Virus record (IMG/VR): IMGVR_UViG_3300042327_000470
Span: 1 to 35,778 of that record
Strand: one strand, 5' to 3'
Source: a virus
Length of the DNA: 35,778 bases
Each line of letters starts with the position of its first letter. Position 1 is the first letter of the stretch. The position numbers were made by a program, and so were the translations under genes. Below, piece by piece: positions 24,726 to 32,681 of the stretch. The notes under the pieces were generated by a model, which saw nothing but the letters and a program-made list of their open reading frames with translations, was not told the origin of the DNA and did not search any database.

Positions 24726-24980
24726 ATGAAAAAGTATAAGATAAATGATGATGTACGATTAATAGTTAATCAGTACATGGAATTGATGAAAAAAGGGGTT
24801 TCAATGAAACGTTTGGCTGATGATACAGGCATAAGTTATCATTACTTCTACAAGATGCTGGTGGAGCAGTCGATGCCAGTGTTTAAAACTCAAAAAATGA
24901 AAGACAAGGCAAATGTATTTTTGGCTCGGGAAGATGTAAAGGAAATTTTAAAAATGAAAAATAAATTATTAAACAAATGA
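24726..24980 (+). CDS. Small protein with a helix-turn-helix-like segment
   Basis: An 84-residue basic helical protein. The segment KGVSMKRLADDTGISYHYFY (about residues 22-41) looks like a helix-turn-helix with a recognition helix at ISYHYFYKML, and a second region, MPVFKTQKMKDKANVFL, follows. It may bind DNA as a regulator of the early block or act in replication; the family is not recognised. It has its own promoter and is followed by an ATGA-coupled gene. Confidence 0.65.
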   Translation: MKKYKINDDVRLIVNQYMELMKKGVSMKRLADDTGISYHYFYKMLVEQSMPVFKTQKMKDKANVFLAREDVKEILKMKNKLLNK

Positions 24981-25300
24981 CAAACATAATTGAATTAACA
25001 GAATGTGTAATTGACTTTGAAAACTTTGAAAGTTCGGATTTTGAAAACGGGATTAATTTAAAAGTGTATTCAGACACACGTGATTTAGTTCTTTACTATG
25101 AGTGGAATGAAGAAATGGATGCAACTATTTTTGGGTTGTGGATAGAATTTGGTAAAGAAAAAGAAAAAACAATAATGTTTGATGCACCAATTAATGATTT
25201 AGAGTTATTTGCGAAATCAATTTTAGCTCATATTGACATAGTTCGAAAAAATTATGCTGAACAAATAAAAATGCAGAATGATTTGGGTTCTGTAATATAA
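24977..25300 (+). CDS. Unknown acidic protein
   Basis: A 107-residue acidic protein, coupled by ATGA to the preceding HTH-like gene. Mixed strands and helices (LVLYYEWNEEMDATIFGLWI; a later helix LELFAKSILAHIDIVRKNYAEQ). Acidic small phage proteins sometimes mimic DNA or inhibit host factors, but nothing here shows that. No function assigned. Confidence 0.65.
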   Translation: MTNIIELTECVIDFENFESSDFENGINLKVYSDTRDLVLYYEWNEEMDATIFGLWIEFGKEKEKTIMFDAPINDLELFAKSILAHIDIVRKNYAEQIKMQNDLGSVI

Positions 25301-25311
25301 CTACAAAAATC

Positions 25312-25485
25312 ATGAAAGAGAAAGAATTGGTATTAGCTCCATACTCTGGAAGTAATGGTATAGTGATTTATTGTAAGAATTGTGGTTGTGAATTTGAGGA
25401 AACATCTGATGGTTATTATCAGCCAATAAAATATGAAAGTGATAAATACAATCGAAAATGTAGAAGGTGTTTAAGACAATTATAA
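25312..25485 (+). CDS. 57-residue zinc-ribbon-like protein
   Basis: A short frame (MKEKELVLAPYSGS...) with two Cys pairs: YCKNCGC (residues 20-26) and KCRRC (49-53), spaced as in small zinc ribbons. The start is preceded by AAAAATC, the same A-rich context as the next gene. Zinc-ribbon miniproteins in phages often bind nucleic acid or proteins; the target is unknown. Lies between two genes of the same small operon. Confidence 0.65.
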   Translation: MKEKELVLAPYSGSNGIVIYCKNCGCEFEETSDGYYQPIKYESDKYNRKCRRCLRQL

Positions 25486-25504
25486 AATAAAATTTAAAAA
25501 AATC

Positions 25505-25681
25505 ATGAAAGAAAAACTTATTGAATTGTATGGTTTTATTGAGCAACAACTTGCTGGAGAGCATGATTGGTATGTTCAAGCAATGTTAAGAGAGAAATTA
25601 AATGCGATTAACACTATTTTAAAGAAGTTACCATATTCGTTAACTGATGTAATTGAAGACTTTGAACGTGAAATATTATGA
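25505..25681 (+). CDS. 58-residue helical protein, unknown
   Basis: MKEKLIELYGFIEQQLAGEH to FEREIL, wholly helical and amphipathic. It ends in an ATGA overlap with the next gene, and is preceded by the same AAAAATCATGAAAGA context as the zinc-ribbon gene, both supporting translation. No function recognised. Confidence 0.6.
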   Translation: MKEKLIELYGFIEQQLAGEHDWYVQAMLREKLNAINTILKKLPYSLTDVIEDFEREIL

Positions 25682-26001
25682 AAGACAGATTTGAAGAAGC
25701 CAAAAGGCTTATGTATTTAGCCCTATTAAGCCAGTCTCTGATAGACGAAATTGATGATGGCATAGGATTGTTTAAGATGAAGACAAAACAGCGAGCCAAA
25801 GCCTTATTAGAAGACCTTATGGTTTTAATGAATAAAGACCTTGGGAGTGAAGGAGCAGTTGACCAGCTTGTGAATCTTACGGTATGGCATAAACAAATGT
25901 ATAATATCTTGATTGCAACAGGCGAATTGTCCAGATTGGAACAGCAATGTTTTGAGCAAGATTGGAATGCGTTGATAACTAAATATAAGTTGAAATCATG
26001 A
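25678..26001 (+). CDS. Unknown helical protein
   Basis: A 107-residue, almost entirely helical protein (MKDRFEEAKRLMYLALLSQS...). Coupled by ATGA to the gene before it. The pattern of short helices (KMKTKQRAKALLEDLMVLM; LSRLEQQCFEQDWNALITKY) suggests a small bundle. No motif recognised. A 163-codon opposite-strand frame covers it but is a shadow. Confidence 0.65.
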   Translation: MKDRFEEAKRLMYLALLSQSLIDEIDDGIGLFKMKTKQRAKALLEDLMVLMNKDLGSEGAVDQLVNLTVWHKQMYNILIATGELSRLEQQCFEQDWNALITKYKLKS

Positions 26002-26123
26002 TGCAAACGCAACACATTGAAAAAAAAAGTATCTCTATATACTGCTTTAGCGGAAAAAATGAAAAAAATAAAAATTACAAAAAATCGGGTTTCAATGTGT
26101 TGCAAGTGTTGCGGAGCTTATAA
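25998..26123 (+). CDS. Possible 41-residue peptide
   Basis: A frame with ATGA overlap to the preceding gene, encoding MMQTQHIEKKSISIYC to FNVLQVLRSL. Its 5' and 3' ends are made of the GCAACACATT repeats, so the open frame may simply be a by-product of a regulatory or origin region. Listed because of the coupling; translation is doubtful. Confidence 0.3.
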   Translation: MMQTQHIEKKSISIYCFSGKNEKNKNYKKSGFNVLQVLRSL

Positions 26124-26199
26124 CTTATTATAAATTAGATAGTTATAAACAACACTTTATTTTTTTAAAGTGTTTTGGAAGTGTATCCCGCAACACATT
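26009..26199. repeat. GCAACACATT repeats and a 9-bp hairpin before the primase-helicase
   Basis: GCAACACATT occurs directly at 26009-26018 and 26190-26199 and inverted at 26094-26103, next to a further GTGTTGCGG (26106-26114) whose reverse complement is at 26188-26196. Between them AACACTTTA (26151-26159) and TAAAGTGTT (26166-26174) form a perfect 9-bp hairpin with a T6 loop. The last copy touches a promoter-like TTTG. Candidate operator or replication origin; the rest of 26124-26277 shows no gene. Confidence 0.6.
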
Positions 26200-26228
26200 T
26201 GATATTTTTTTAAGTAATTCTATTTTTT
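26198..26228 (+). promoter_or_regulatory. Possible promoter for the primase-helicase gene
   Basis: TTTG at 26198-26201 is followed after 19 nt by TATTTTTT (26221-26228), one base off TAnnTTTG. The TTTG overlaps the last GCAACACATT repeat, so a protein bound there would block it. The ATG is 49 nt downstream. Confidence 0.4.
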
Positions 26229-26277
26229 ATTTTACCTAAAAAGGTATATTTTTATTTTTTAAATTTTAATTTTAACA

Positions 26278-28608
26278 ATGATTACTATTTTTAAAACACT
26301 TTACGGCAGTAAAGATGTACCTTACCATGTAAGCATGGAAAAGGTAATAGACCGAATAAAAAACGGATCCTCCGCTGCAACAATTCAAGCCATAGCAGAT
26401 GCCGAAGATAAAGAGACAAAGCAGAAGTTAAAATTTACTTTACCTTGCATTCTTTTTGCTGGCAATTTTTCAGAAAGAAACTCAAACTCCTTAATTAAGC
26501 ATTCAGGGCTTTGCGTTCTTGACTTTGATGGAATACCATTGGATGAGATTAAATCATTTAAAGAAATATTAAAACAGAATGAGCATATTACATTAATTTT
26601 TAAAAGTCCGAGAGGTAATGGCTTAAAAGCTGTTATTAAAATTCCAGAGGCAAATAAAGAAAGCCACAAAAAGTATTTTAAAGGTTTTGAAAATAAATTC
26701 AATTACGATTACTTCGATTCGGCTTGCTCAAACATTGATAGGGTATGTTTTGAATCCTATGATCCGGACTTGTATTATAATCCGAATGCCAAAGTATTTG
26801 AATGCAATATTGAAAACGATGAAGGCTATCAAATGACAGAGAAAGTTCCTTTGCTCCCGATTGATAGCGAGGAAGAAATTGTAAATCGTTTGATGAAGTG
26901 GTGGGATGCAAAGTATGGGTTTGTTGCTGGCGAAAGAAATAAAAACATTTACGTTTTAGCTTGTGCTTTTTGTGAATATGGAGTAAGCCAAGATTATGCT
27001 ATTGGATATATTAACAACAATATTGTTATTGGAGATTTTCCAGAGAAAGAGGCTATAACGGCAATCCGGTCAGCATACAAAAAAATGACATTTGGGACTA
27101 AGTACTTTGAAAATGAGCAGAAGATTAATAAAATCAAAAGTTCGTTTAAGGATTTAAAAAAAAATGAAATTATTAACAAGTTTGGCATTGATGATTCCAC
27201 CTACACCGAAATAAAAGAGGAAGTTGATCATGACTTCTTTTGGTATTATACAGAAGAAAAAAAGCCAAAATTAAAAATAGATTCTTTGCTTTTTAAAAAC
27301 TTCTTAGAAAGGCATGGCTATAAAAAGTTTTTCCCGCATGAATCAAATAATCCGACCTTGGTTTTTATTGAATCAAACAAGGTCGAGGAGACATCATCGG
27401 ACAAGATTAAGGACTTTGTATTAGAATACCTTTTAAGTAAGCGAGAGAACGAAGTTTGGAACTATTGCAGTACTTCTTCTAAATTGTTTTCGGACGATTA
27501 CCTAACTATGTTAAGCACCATTGAATTAATGATGCTCAAGGATGAAAAGGACAAATCTTACATAGCATTTAGAAATGGCATATTAGAAGTAACAGCAGAC
27601 AAAATAGAACTGAAAGATTACATTGATATTGAAGGTTATATCTGGAAGAACCAAATTATAAATAGAGAGTTTAAAAGGACATTGAACTTTGAGAATGATT
27701 ACAAAAGCTTTATAAACAATATTTGTAAGGATAAATCAATAGAATCTGTAATTGGGTATCTACTTAGTACTTATAAGGACAATACCAATAACAAGGCTAT
27801 AATATTAAATGATGAAGTAATAAGCGAAAACCCAGAGGGTGGCACCGGCAAAGGTTTATTTATTCAGGGAATTAAACAGATCCGAAAGGTTGCTATCTTG
27901 GATGGTAAAACTTTCGACGACAAGAAGTCTTTTCCATACCAAACAGTTCAGCAAGACACCCAAATACTTGTTTTTGATGATGTAGTTAAGAATTTTAACT
28001 TTGAATCTAAATTTAGTCTTGTTACCGAAGGCATGACGTTGGAACGAAAAAATAAGGATGCAATCAAGTTAACAGTTAAGGAAAGCCCGAAAATGGTTAT
28101 CAGCACCAACTACGCTATAAAAGGAGAGGGAAACAGCCACGACAGAAGAAGATTTGAGATAGAATTTGCCCAGCACTACGGAAAGAAAAACACACCTTTT
28201 GATGAGTTCAAAAGACAAATCTTTGACGATTGGACAGTTAATGATTTTACGCATTTCGATAATTACATGGTCTTTTGCTTGCAATCTTATTTAAGAGATG
28301 GATTGATGCAACAGGATGCCAAAAACATCAAGTTAAGGAAATTTATCGCAGAGACTTCGATGGAGTTTTACGAATGGATTAATGACAGCGAAAACTTCAG
28401 GAGCAATACACGAAACAATAAGGGCAAAGCTTATGAAACATTTGTGAACGAATATATTGACTACAAAAAACTTTCAAGAAAGAGGTTTCATATTTGGGTT
28501 GAAAAGTATTCAAATTACAAAGGATTTATATTTTCGGAAGGAAATACACAGGGCGAAAGGTGGTTCATGGTTACAGACGTAAATACTTTAGAAGATGCAC
28601 CATTTTAA
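26278..28608 (+). CDS. Primase-helicase with VirE-N/BT4734-type N-terminus
   Basis: A 776-residue replication protein. The N-terminal domain (about 1-190) matches the BT4734/VirE-N type: a CVLDFDG motif (residues 79-85) with metal-binding acids, and FKSPRGNGLKAVIKI (108-122), as in archaeo-eukaryotic primase-like folds. A linker domain follows with VAGERNKNIYVLACAF. The C-terminal SF3/D5-like ATPase has Walker A ENPEGGTGKG (about 517-526), Walker B ILVFDDV (about 562-568), a sensor region KMVISTNYAI and an arginine-rich HDRRRFEIEF. It would unwind and prime phage DNA for the host polymerase. The downstream helicase overlaps it by 14 nt. Confidence 0.88.
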   Translation: MITIFKTLYGSKDVPYHVSMEKVIDRIKNGSSAATIQAIADAEDKETKQKLKFTLPCILFAGNFSERNSNSLIKHSGLCVLDFDGIPLDEIKSFKEILKQNEHITLIFKSPRGNGLKAVIKIPEANKESHKKYFKGFENKFNYDYFDSACSNIDRVCFESYDPDLYYNPNAKVFECNIENDEGYQMTEKVPLLPIDSEEEIVNRLMKWWDAKYGFVAGERNKNIYVLACAFCEYGVSQDYAIGYINNNIVIGDFPEKEAITAIRSAYKKMTFGTKYFENEQKINKIKSSFKDLKKNEIINKFGIDDSTYTEIKEEVDHDFFWYYTEEKKPKLKIDSLLFKNFLERHGYKKFFPHESNNPTLVFIESNKVEETSSDKIKDFVLEYLLSKRENEVWNYCSTSSKLFSDDYLTMLSTIELMMLKDEKDKSYIAFRNGILEVTADKIELKDYIDIEGYIWKNQIINREFKRTLNFENDYKSFINNICKDKSIESVIGYLLSTYKDNTNNKAIILNDEVISENPEGGTGKGLFIQGIKQIRKVAILDGKTFDDKKSFPYQTVQQDTQILVFDDVVKNFNFESKFSLVTEGMTLERKNKDAIKLTVKESPKMVISTNYAIKGEGNSHDRRRFEIEFAQHYGKKNTPFDEFKRQIFDDWTVNDFTHFDNYMVFCLQSYLRDGLMQQDAKNIKLRKFIAETSMEFYEWINDSENFRSNTRNNKGKAYETFVNEYIDYKKLSRKRFHIWVEKYSNYKGFIFSEGNTQGERWFMVTDVNTLEDAPF

Positions 28609-29836
28609 ATTAAGAGACTACCAGCAGGAAATAGCTCAAGAAGCATATAAAATATTAATATCAAAAAAAATAGTTTATTTAGCACTTGAAGTGAGGATTG
28701 GTAAAACCGCTACGTCATTAGAAGTTTGTAGATTAATTAATGCTAAAAATGTTCTATTCTTGACAAAAAAAAAGGCAATTTCAAGTATTGAAAATGATTA
28801 TAAAAACTTTGGTTTTACTTTTAATATTGACATTATAAATGACGAACAATTAAAAAACATAAATTCTAAATATGATATAGTTATTCATGATGAACATCAT
28901 AGATTTGGAAAATATCCTAAGCCTTCATTTGGCACAAAATTATTTAAGGAAAAATTTTCCAATCTTCCACAAATATATTTATCAGGAACTCCTACACCAG
29001 AATCATATTCGCAGATTTATCACCAATTTGCAGTTTCTGATTATAGCCCTTTTAATAATTATAAAAACTTTTATAAATGGGCTAATGACTTTGTAACAGT
29101 AAAAAAGAAATATGTATCTTACGGTGAATTAAACGATTACAGCGATGCAAATATAGAATTGATACAAAAGTACATTAATCCTTATATTATAAGTTTTACG
29201 CAAAAGCAGGCTGGCTTTACAACGGAGGTTAAGGAAAATGTATTAACCGTAAAAATGAAGCAGCAGACATACGAACTAATTAAAAAGTTAAAAAAAGATT
29301 TAATAATAGAGGGTAAGCAGGAAGTAATATTGGCGGACACAGGCGTAAAGCTAATGAGCAAAGTACACCAGCTTTATAGCGGAACGGTAAAGTTTGAAAG
29401 CGGTAATTCTATGATTATAGACGACAGTAAAGCCGAGTTTATAAAAGAAAGGTTTTCTGGAGTTAAAATAGGGATATTCTACAAATTCAAAGAAGAATAT
29501 AACTTATTAAAAAAGGTATTTGGTGAAAACTTATGTAACACAGTTGAGGAGTTTGACAGCACTGATAAAAACATCGCTTTACAAATTGTTTCGGGTCGGG
29601 AGGGCATAAGTTTGAGAAATGCCAAATATTTGATATATTTAAACATAGATTTTTCGGCGACATCATACTGGCAGAGCAGAGACAGGCTAAGCACGATGGA
29701 AAGGCTTAAAAACGATGTATTTTGGATTTTTGCCGAGGGTGGTATAGAGTTCTATATCTATAAGGCAGTTATGAACAAAAAAGATTTTACACTTCAATTT
29801 TTTAAAGAATATGTTAGAAAGCAAGATACAAGCTAA
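28595..29836 (+). CDS. SNF2-family helicase
   Basis: A 413-residue superfamily 2 helicase starting MHHFKLRDYQ. Motifs: Q-like LRDYQ (6-10), motif I EVRIGKT (32-38, with Arg-Ile where Gly-x-Gly is usual), motif II DEHH (99-102), motif III SGTPTP (130-135), and motif VI WQSRDRLS (about 359-366). In phages this helicase is commonly followed by a VRR-NUC protein, as here, suggesting a joint role in recombination or branched-DNA processing. It overlaps the primase-helicase by 14 nt and the nuclease by 26 nt. Confidence 0.88.
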   Translation: MHHFKLRDYQQEIAQEAYKILISKKIVYLALEVRIGKTATSLEVCRLINAKNVLFLTKKKAISSIENDYKNFGFTFNIDIINDEQLKNINSKYDIVIHDEHHRFGKYPKPSFGTKLFKEKFSNLPQIYLSGTPTPESYSQIYHQFAVSDYSPFNNYKNFYKWANDFVTVKKKYVSYGELNDYSDANIELIQKYINPYIISFTQKQAGFTTEVKENVLTVKMKQQTYELIKKLKKDLIIEGKQEVILADTGVKLMSKVHQLYSGTVKFESGNSMIIDDSKAEFIKERFSGVKIGIFYKFKEEYNLLKKVFGENLCNTVEEFDSTDKNIALQIVSGREGISLRNAKYLIYLNIDFSATSYWQSRDRLSTMERLKNDVFWIFAEGGIEFYIYKAVMNKKDFTLQFFKEYVRKQDTS

Positions 29837-30050
29837 AATTATAAAGCGGTTTACCGATGGAGGTTATATGGTAATTAAATTAATCAAAACATCAAAAAAC
29901 GGAATCCCAGACTTAATGGCTTTAAAAGATGGTAAAACTATTTTTATAGAAGTTAAAAGACCATTGTTGGGCAAATTGTCAAAGGTTCAGGAATACAGGA
30001 TAAAGGAATTAAAAGAATATGGGTTCGATACATTAATATTAACAGAATGA
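29811..30050 (+). CDS. VRR-NUC domain nuclease
   Basis: A 79-residue single-domain nuclease of the VRR-NUC type (PD-(D/E)XK fold). Expected catalytic residues are present: Glu3 in the first helix, Gly-Ile-Pro-Asp (31-34), Glu47-Val-Lys49, and Gln60. Stand-alone VRR-NUC proteins form dimers that resolve Holliday junctions or cut branched DNA. The pairing with the preceding SNF2-like helicase is typical of phage replication/recombination modules. ATGA overlap with the next gene. Confidence 0.9.
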   Translation: MLESKIQAKIIKRFTDGGYMVIKLIKTSKNGIPDLMALKDGKTIFIEVKRPLLGKLSKVQEYRIKELKEYGFDTLILTE

Positions 30051-30325
30051 AATACAATAAAGAAAAACAAGAAATAGAAACTTTAGAGAATCACAAAGCT
30101 TTCTACAAAACAATCAAGCAAATATGCGAAAGGGATTTTGTTCTTTCAGCAGCCAAGCCAATGAACCACATTTGTAGCCTACAGGACAAAATAGGGGTTT
30201 TTATTAAAACAGAAAAAGGTTTAAAGTTAGCAAACAAAGACCAGCGATTAAGAGATGCGGAATTTGCGGATAAGTGGTTAGAAAAAGTAAGTTTAGATTT
30301 AATAGATTCAGGAATATCATGGTAG
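30047..30325 (+). CDS. Unknown replication-module protein
   Basis: A 92-residue basic helical protein (MKYNKEKQEIETLENHKAFY...), ATGA-coupled to the VRR-NUC gene. It ends in WLEKVSLDLIDSGISW. Co-translation with replication genes suggests a DNA-metabolism role. No motif recognised. Confidence 0.65.
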   Translation: MKYNKEKQEIETLENHKAFYKTIKQICERDFVLSAAKPMNHICSLQDKIGVFIKTEKGLKLANKDQRLRDAEFADKWLEKVSLDLIDSGISW

Positions 30326-30576
30326 AAGAGAAACAAGCAAACAAAGTCAATCAATTTGCAACGAAAGGAAACAGGAATTTCCCAAAGGAAGATTTTACAA
30401 GAAATCATAAGAAATCAAAAGTAAAATCAATAGCAGATCCAAGATTAGAAAAAATCAATATTTTGCTATCACACCAACGCAGAGGGTGTTTAAACAAAAC
30501 AATAGAGTTGCACCAGCTCGATATAATGAAAGCAAGGTGGGAAAGGGATGGTTATACCTTAACAGTAATAAACTAA
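30319..30576 (+). CDS. Unknown basic protein
   Basis: An 85-residue Lys/Arg/Asn-rich protein beginning MVEEKQANKVNQ. The ATG at 30319 overlaps the preceding stop by 7 nt and is preferred over a GTG at 30274, which would overlap by 52 nt. The high positive charge (RNHKKSKVKS) is compatible with nucleic-acid binding. No family recognised. Confidence 0.62.
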   Translation: MVEEKQANKVNQFATKGNRNFPKEDFTRNHKKSKVKSIADPRLEKINILLSHQRRGCLNKTIELHQLDIMKARWERDGYTLTVIN

Positions 30577-30746
30577 TGCTAATAAAAGACATTCAAGACC
30601 TGGATGTTAGAAAGCTGGCATTAATAAGGCAGCAAGCTTATCAAGGCAAATCAAACATAGAACAACCATTATTAACTGCATTCCTCTTTAGTAAAACTCC
30701 AGAGGGTGGTTCTTTTTGGAGGAAAGTAAAGAATAAAAAAAAATAA
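30576..30746 (+). CDS. 56-residue conserved phage-type protein, unknown
   Basis: Starts at ATG 30576 with TAATG overlap (MLIKDIQDLDVRKLALIRQQ). The C-terminal FSKTPEGGSFWRKV resembles an F-x-x-S-x-TPEG-x-x-FW pattern I recall from small proteins in many phages. An upstream in-frame start at 30486 would add 30 residues but would overlap the previous gene by 91 nt, so it is not used. Function unknown. Confidence 0.62.
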   Translation: MLIKDIQDLDVRKLALIRQQAYQGKSNIEQPLLTAFLFSKTPEGGSFWRKVKNKKK

Positions 30747-30786
30747 TCGTATTTATTTTTTTAATCAAATTTTTGTTTTAATTTTG
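30735..30786 (+). promoter_or_regulatory. Promoter before the small-peptide and SSB block
   Basis: TAATTTTG (30779-30786) matches TAnnTTTG and ends 3 nt before the ATG at 30790, implying a near-leaderless transcript. Upstream, AAAAAATAATCGTATTTATT (from about 30738) closely repeats the element at 22121, at nearly the same distance from its -7 box (28 versus 27 nt from the CGT). Confidence 0.55.
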
Positions 30787-30789
30787 GGC

Positions 30790-30900
30790 ATGGATAAAGC
30801 AACACGAAATAATTTAATTCAATTTGGAATTGGGTTAATTATAACGCTTACTTTAATCGGTGCGTTAACAGGTATTATTTTAAAAATTGTAAACAATTAA
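30790..30900 (+). CDS. 36-residue single-pass membrane peptide
   Basis: MDKATRNNLIQFGIGLIITL..., with one membrane segment (about residues 12-33) and few charges. The well-placed -7 box just before the ATG argues for real expression. Function unknown; such peptides in phages may influence membrane or host response. Confidence 0.5.
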   Translation: MDKATRNNLIQFGIGLIITLTLIGALTGIILKIVNN

Positions 30901-30904
30901 AACA

Positions 30905-31132
30905 ATGAAAAAAGAACTCAATTTAATTATGGAAATCTTAGAGAATTCTGTAAGCCTTCAACTTCATCATATTGCCTACAGGATTGATGGAGGTTACTTA
31001 GAAGTCTATTCTAAGGATTCAAGACATTTTAGTGCTACTAAGTTAATAGGCACTATAGAAGGTATTGATCATGTTGGCTGTTATATGGAGTACAATGAAA
31101 AGTTGGACAAGGTAGTATTAGTAATATTTTAA
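30905..31132 (+). CDS. Unknown small protein
   Basis: A 75-residue protein (MKKELNLIMEILENSVSLQL...) starting 4 nt after the membrane peptide. A first helix is followed by alternating strands (GGYLEVYSKDSRHFSATKL; DKVVLVIF). It probably shares the transcript with the SSB-like gene. No family recognised. Confidence 0.62.
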   Translation: MKKELNLIMEILENSVSLQLHHIAYRIDGGYLEVYSKDSRHFSATKLIGTIEGIDHVGCYMEYNEKLDKVVLVIF

Positions 31133-31145
31133 ACAAGTAATAATT

Positions 31146-31757
31146 ATGGCTATAATAGCTAAAAATTCAGGCGGTGGAGATTATGCCCCAATGGAAAGTG
31201 GAATGTACGTTGCAAGATGCGTACAAATGATTCAAATCGGTACAATAACCGAAATAATAAATGGTGAAACAAAGACACACCACAAAGTAAGATTAGGGTT
31301 TGAGTTCCCGACAGAAACAAAGGTATTTAAAGAAGAGAATGGAGAGCAGCCTTATTTCCTTTCAAAGGAATATACACTAAGTTTCCACGAAAAAGCAACC
31401 TTACGCCAGCACTTGGAGACGTGGAGAGGCAAGAAGTTTACGGAGGAAGAAGCCAAAAGCTTCGACATAACGAGGTTAATTGGAGTTCCTTGCACTATTA
31501 ATGTGGTTCATAAAGAAAGCAAGACTGCAAAGGTTTATGCCGAGATTGGAAGCATCAGCCCATTAATGAAGGGAACGGCTTGCTTAGAGCAGGTAAACCC
31601 GACACAAGTTTTAAGTTATGATGAGTTTAACTGGGATTTATTTGATAGCCTTCCAGACTTCCTTAAAAAGAAGATTGAGAGTTCTAACGAATATAAAGAA
31701 ATAGCAACAAGTAGAGCTTTGGAAAATAATAAAACAACCGAAGAGGTCCCTTTTTAA
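31146..31757 (+). CDS. Putative single-stranded DNA-binding protein
   Basis: A 203-residue protein in a class of phage proteins I recall beside recombination genes: MESGMYVARCVQMIQIGT (about residues 16-33), LSFHEKATLRQHLETWRGKKF (80-100) and FDITRLIGVPCTINVV, with a strand-rich beginning suggestive of an OB-like fold. The C-terminus, NKTTEEVPF, is acidic and ends in Pro-Phe like the protein-interaction tip of bacterial SSB (DDIPF). This makes an SSB role attractive. The assignment is inferential since OB folds cannot be proved by eye. Confidence 0.62.
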   Translation: MAIIAKNSGGGDYAPMESGMYVARCVQMIQIGTITEIINGETKTHHKVRLGFEFPTETKVFKEENGEQPYFLSKEYTLSFHEKATLRQHLETWRGKKFTEEEAKSFDITRLIGVPCTINVVHKESKTAKVYAEIGSISPLMKGTACLEQVNPTQVLSYDEFNWDLFDSLPDFLKKKIESSNEYKEIATSRALENNKTTEEVPF

Positions 31758-31758
31758 T

Positions 31759-32196
31759 ATGAGAAACCCATTAGCAATTTACGAACAATTAAGCCCGCTT
31801 TACGAGATCAGTAAGGCGGAGCTTAAAAGTCTTGCCAAAGAACAGGCAGACTACATTTTAGAATCTGGATCAAGCGAGAAGGCATTTGCCTTTCTTAAAA
31901 AAATATCAGAATTGATTGATAAAGTAGTTGATGGAATCAAAGATGATGCAATAGAAGAAGTAAGGAAAGGAAACAATCATGCTCATGGCGTAAAAATGAC
32001 CGTAACAGGGAAAACTACCTACGACTACTCGAACGATGCTGTATGGTCAGATTTGAAGGTAAAAATCAAAGAGCGTGAAGACTTCCTTAGGTCAATAAAG
32101 TTTTTCATTGATGTAGTTGACGAAAATACTGGCGAAGTTACGAGAGTGATGCAGGCAGGAAAGAAGGTCACAGATTACATTAAATCTGAATTTTAA
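31759..32196 (+). CDS. Conserved phage protein next to SSB-like gene
   Basis: A 145-residue, mainly helical protein (LSPLYEISKAELKSLAKEQA; a later YDYSNDAVWSDLKVKIKERE). It is 1 nt downstream of the SSB-like gene. Proteins with this helical style often neighbour phage recombination genes but I do not recall a defined activity. Ends in TAATG overlap with a 25-residue peptide frame. Confidence 0.7.
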   Translation: MRNPLAIYEQLSPLYEISKAELKSLAKEQADYILESGSSEKAFAFLKKISELIDKVVDGIKDDAIEEVRKGNNHAHGVKMTVTGKTTYDYSNDAVWSDLKVKIKEREDFLRSIKFFIDVVDENTGEVTRVMQAGKKVTDYIKSEF

Positions 32197-32273
32197 TGTT
32201 AGAATTAATTATCTTAATCATAGTAGCTGACTTAGTAATAAGTTGGCTGCTATCAGACAAAAAAAAGAAATGA
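32196..32273 (+). CDS. 25-residue membrane peptide
   Basis: MLELIILIIVADLVISWLLS followed by Lys-rich tail. It is one hydrophobic helix with a basic end. Overlaps upstream (TAATG) and downstream (ATGA) genes, which supports translation despite its size. Function unknown. Confidence 0.45.
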   Translation: MLELIILIIVADLVISWLLSDKKKK

Positions 32274-32374
32274 AAAAATATTTTGAAGACCCAGCAGAAA
32301 ACACGAACCCATGGTTTCTGTTATCGTTTTTTTTATTCTCAATCATTTGCCTACTTTTAAAGGCATTAATTTAA
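32270..32374 (+). CDS. 34-residue membrane peptide
   Basis: MKKYFEDPAENTNPWFLLSF..., a polar N-terminus and one membrane segment (about residues 15-33). ATGA-coupled to the 25-residue peptide, so the two may act together. Function unknown. Confidence 0.48.
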   Translation: MKKYFEDPAENTNPWFLLSFFLFSIICLLLKALI

Positions 32375-32402
32375 AATTTTAATCTTTAAAACAATACAAA
32401 AA

Positions 32403-32681
32403 ATGACAAATTTGCCTTACGTAAAAAAATATTCTGAAAAAGGAGAATTAATTAACCCAATAGAAGGTAATTATAAATCAGTCGGTAAAAACAGAAGCCA
32501 AAGAAGAAAACTTTTTAAAGGTTCGCCATTTATTGGCAACAAAAAAGGCATTTCTTTAAGTATAGTTAAAATTGGACCATTAAGCTTCCAAAAATATAAA
32601 AAAGTAATTCAAAAAGTATTTTTAAAAGATGGTTCAGTTAAATTTATTAATCATTGGGTTCTTATGAATATAAGTAATTGA
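32403..32681 (+). CDS. Unknown basic protein
   Basis: A 92-residue Lys-rich protein (MTNLPYVKKYSEKGELINPI...), with a KNRSQRRKLFKG segment near residues 29-40 and strand-like C-terminal half. High charge suggests nucleic-acid contact. Last gene before the noncoding RNA region. No family recognised. Confidence 0.62.
   Translation: MTNLPYVKKYSEKGELINPIEGNYKSVGKNRSQRRKLFKGSPFIGNKKGISLSIVKIGPLSFQKYKKVIQKVFLKDGSVKFINHWVLMNISN

Noticed and set aside
25614-26105. 163-codon minus-strand frame over the small helical gene
   Set aside because: It covers a well-coupled plus-strand gene and the repeat region and has no recognisable domain.
30274-30318. GTG start extending the basic protein upstream
   Set aside because: Would overlap the preceding gene by 52 nt; the ATG at 30319 gives a 7-nt overlap typical of this operon.
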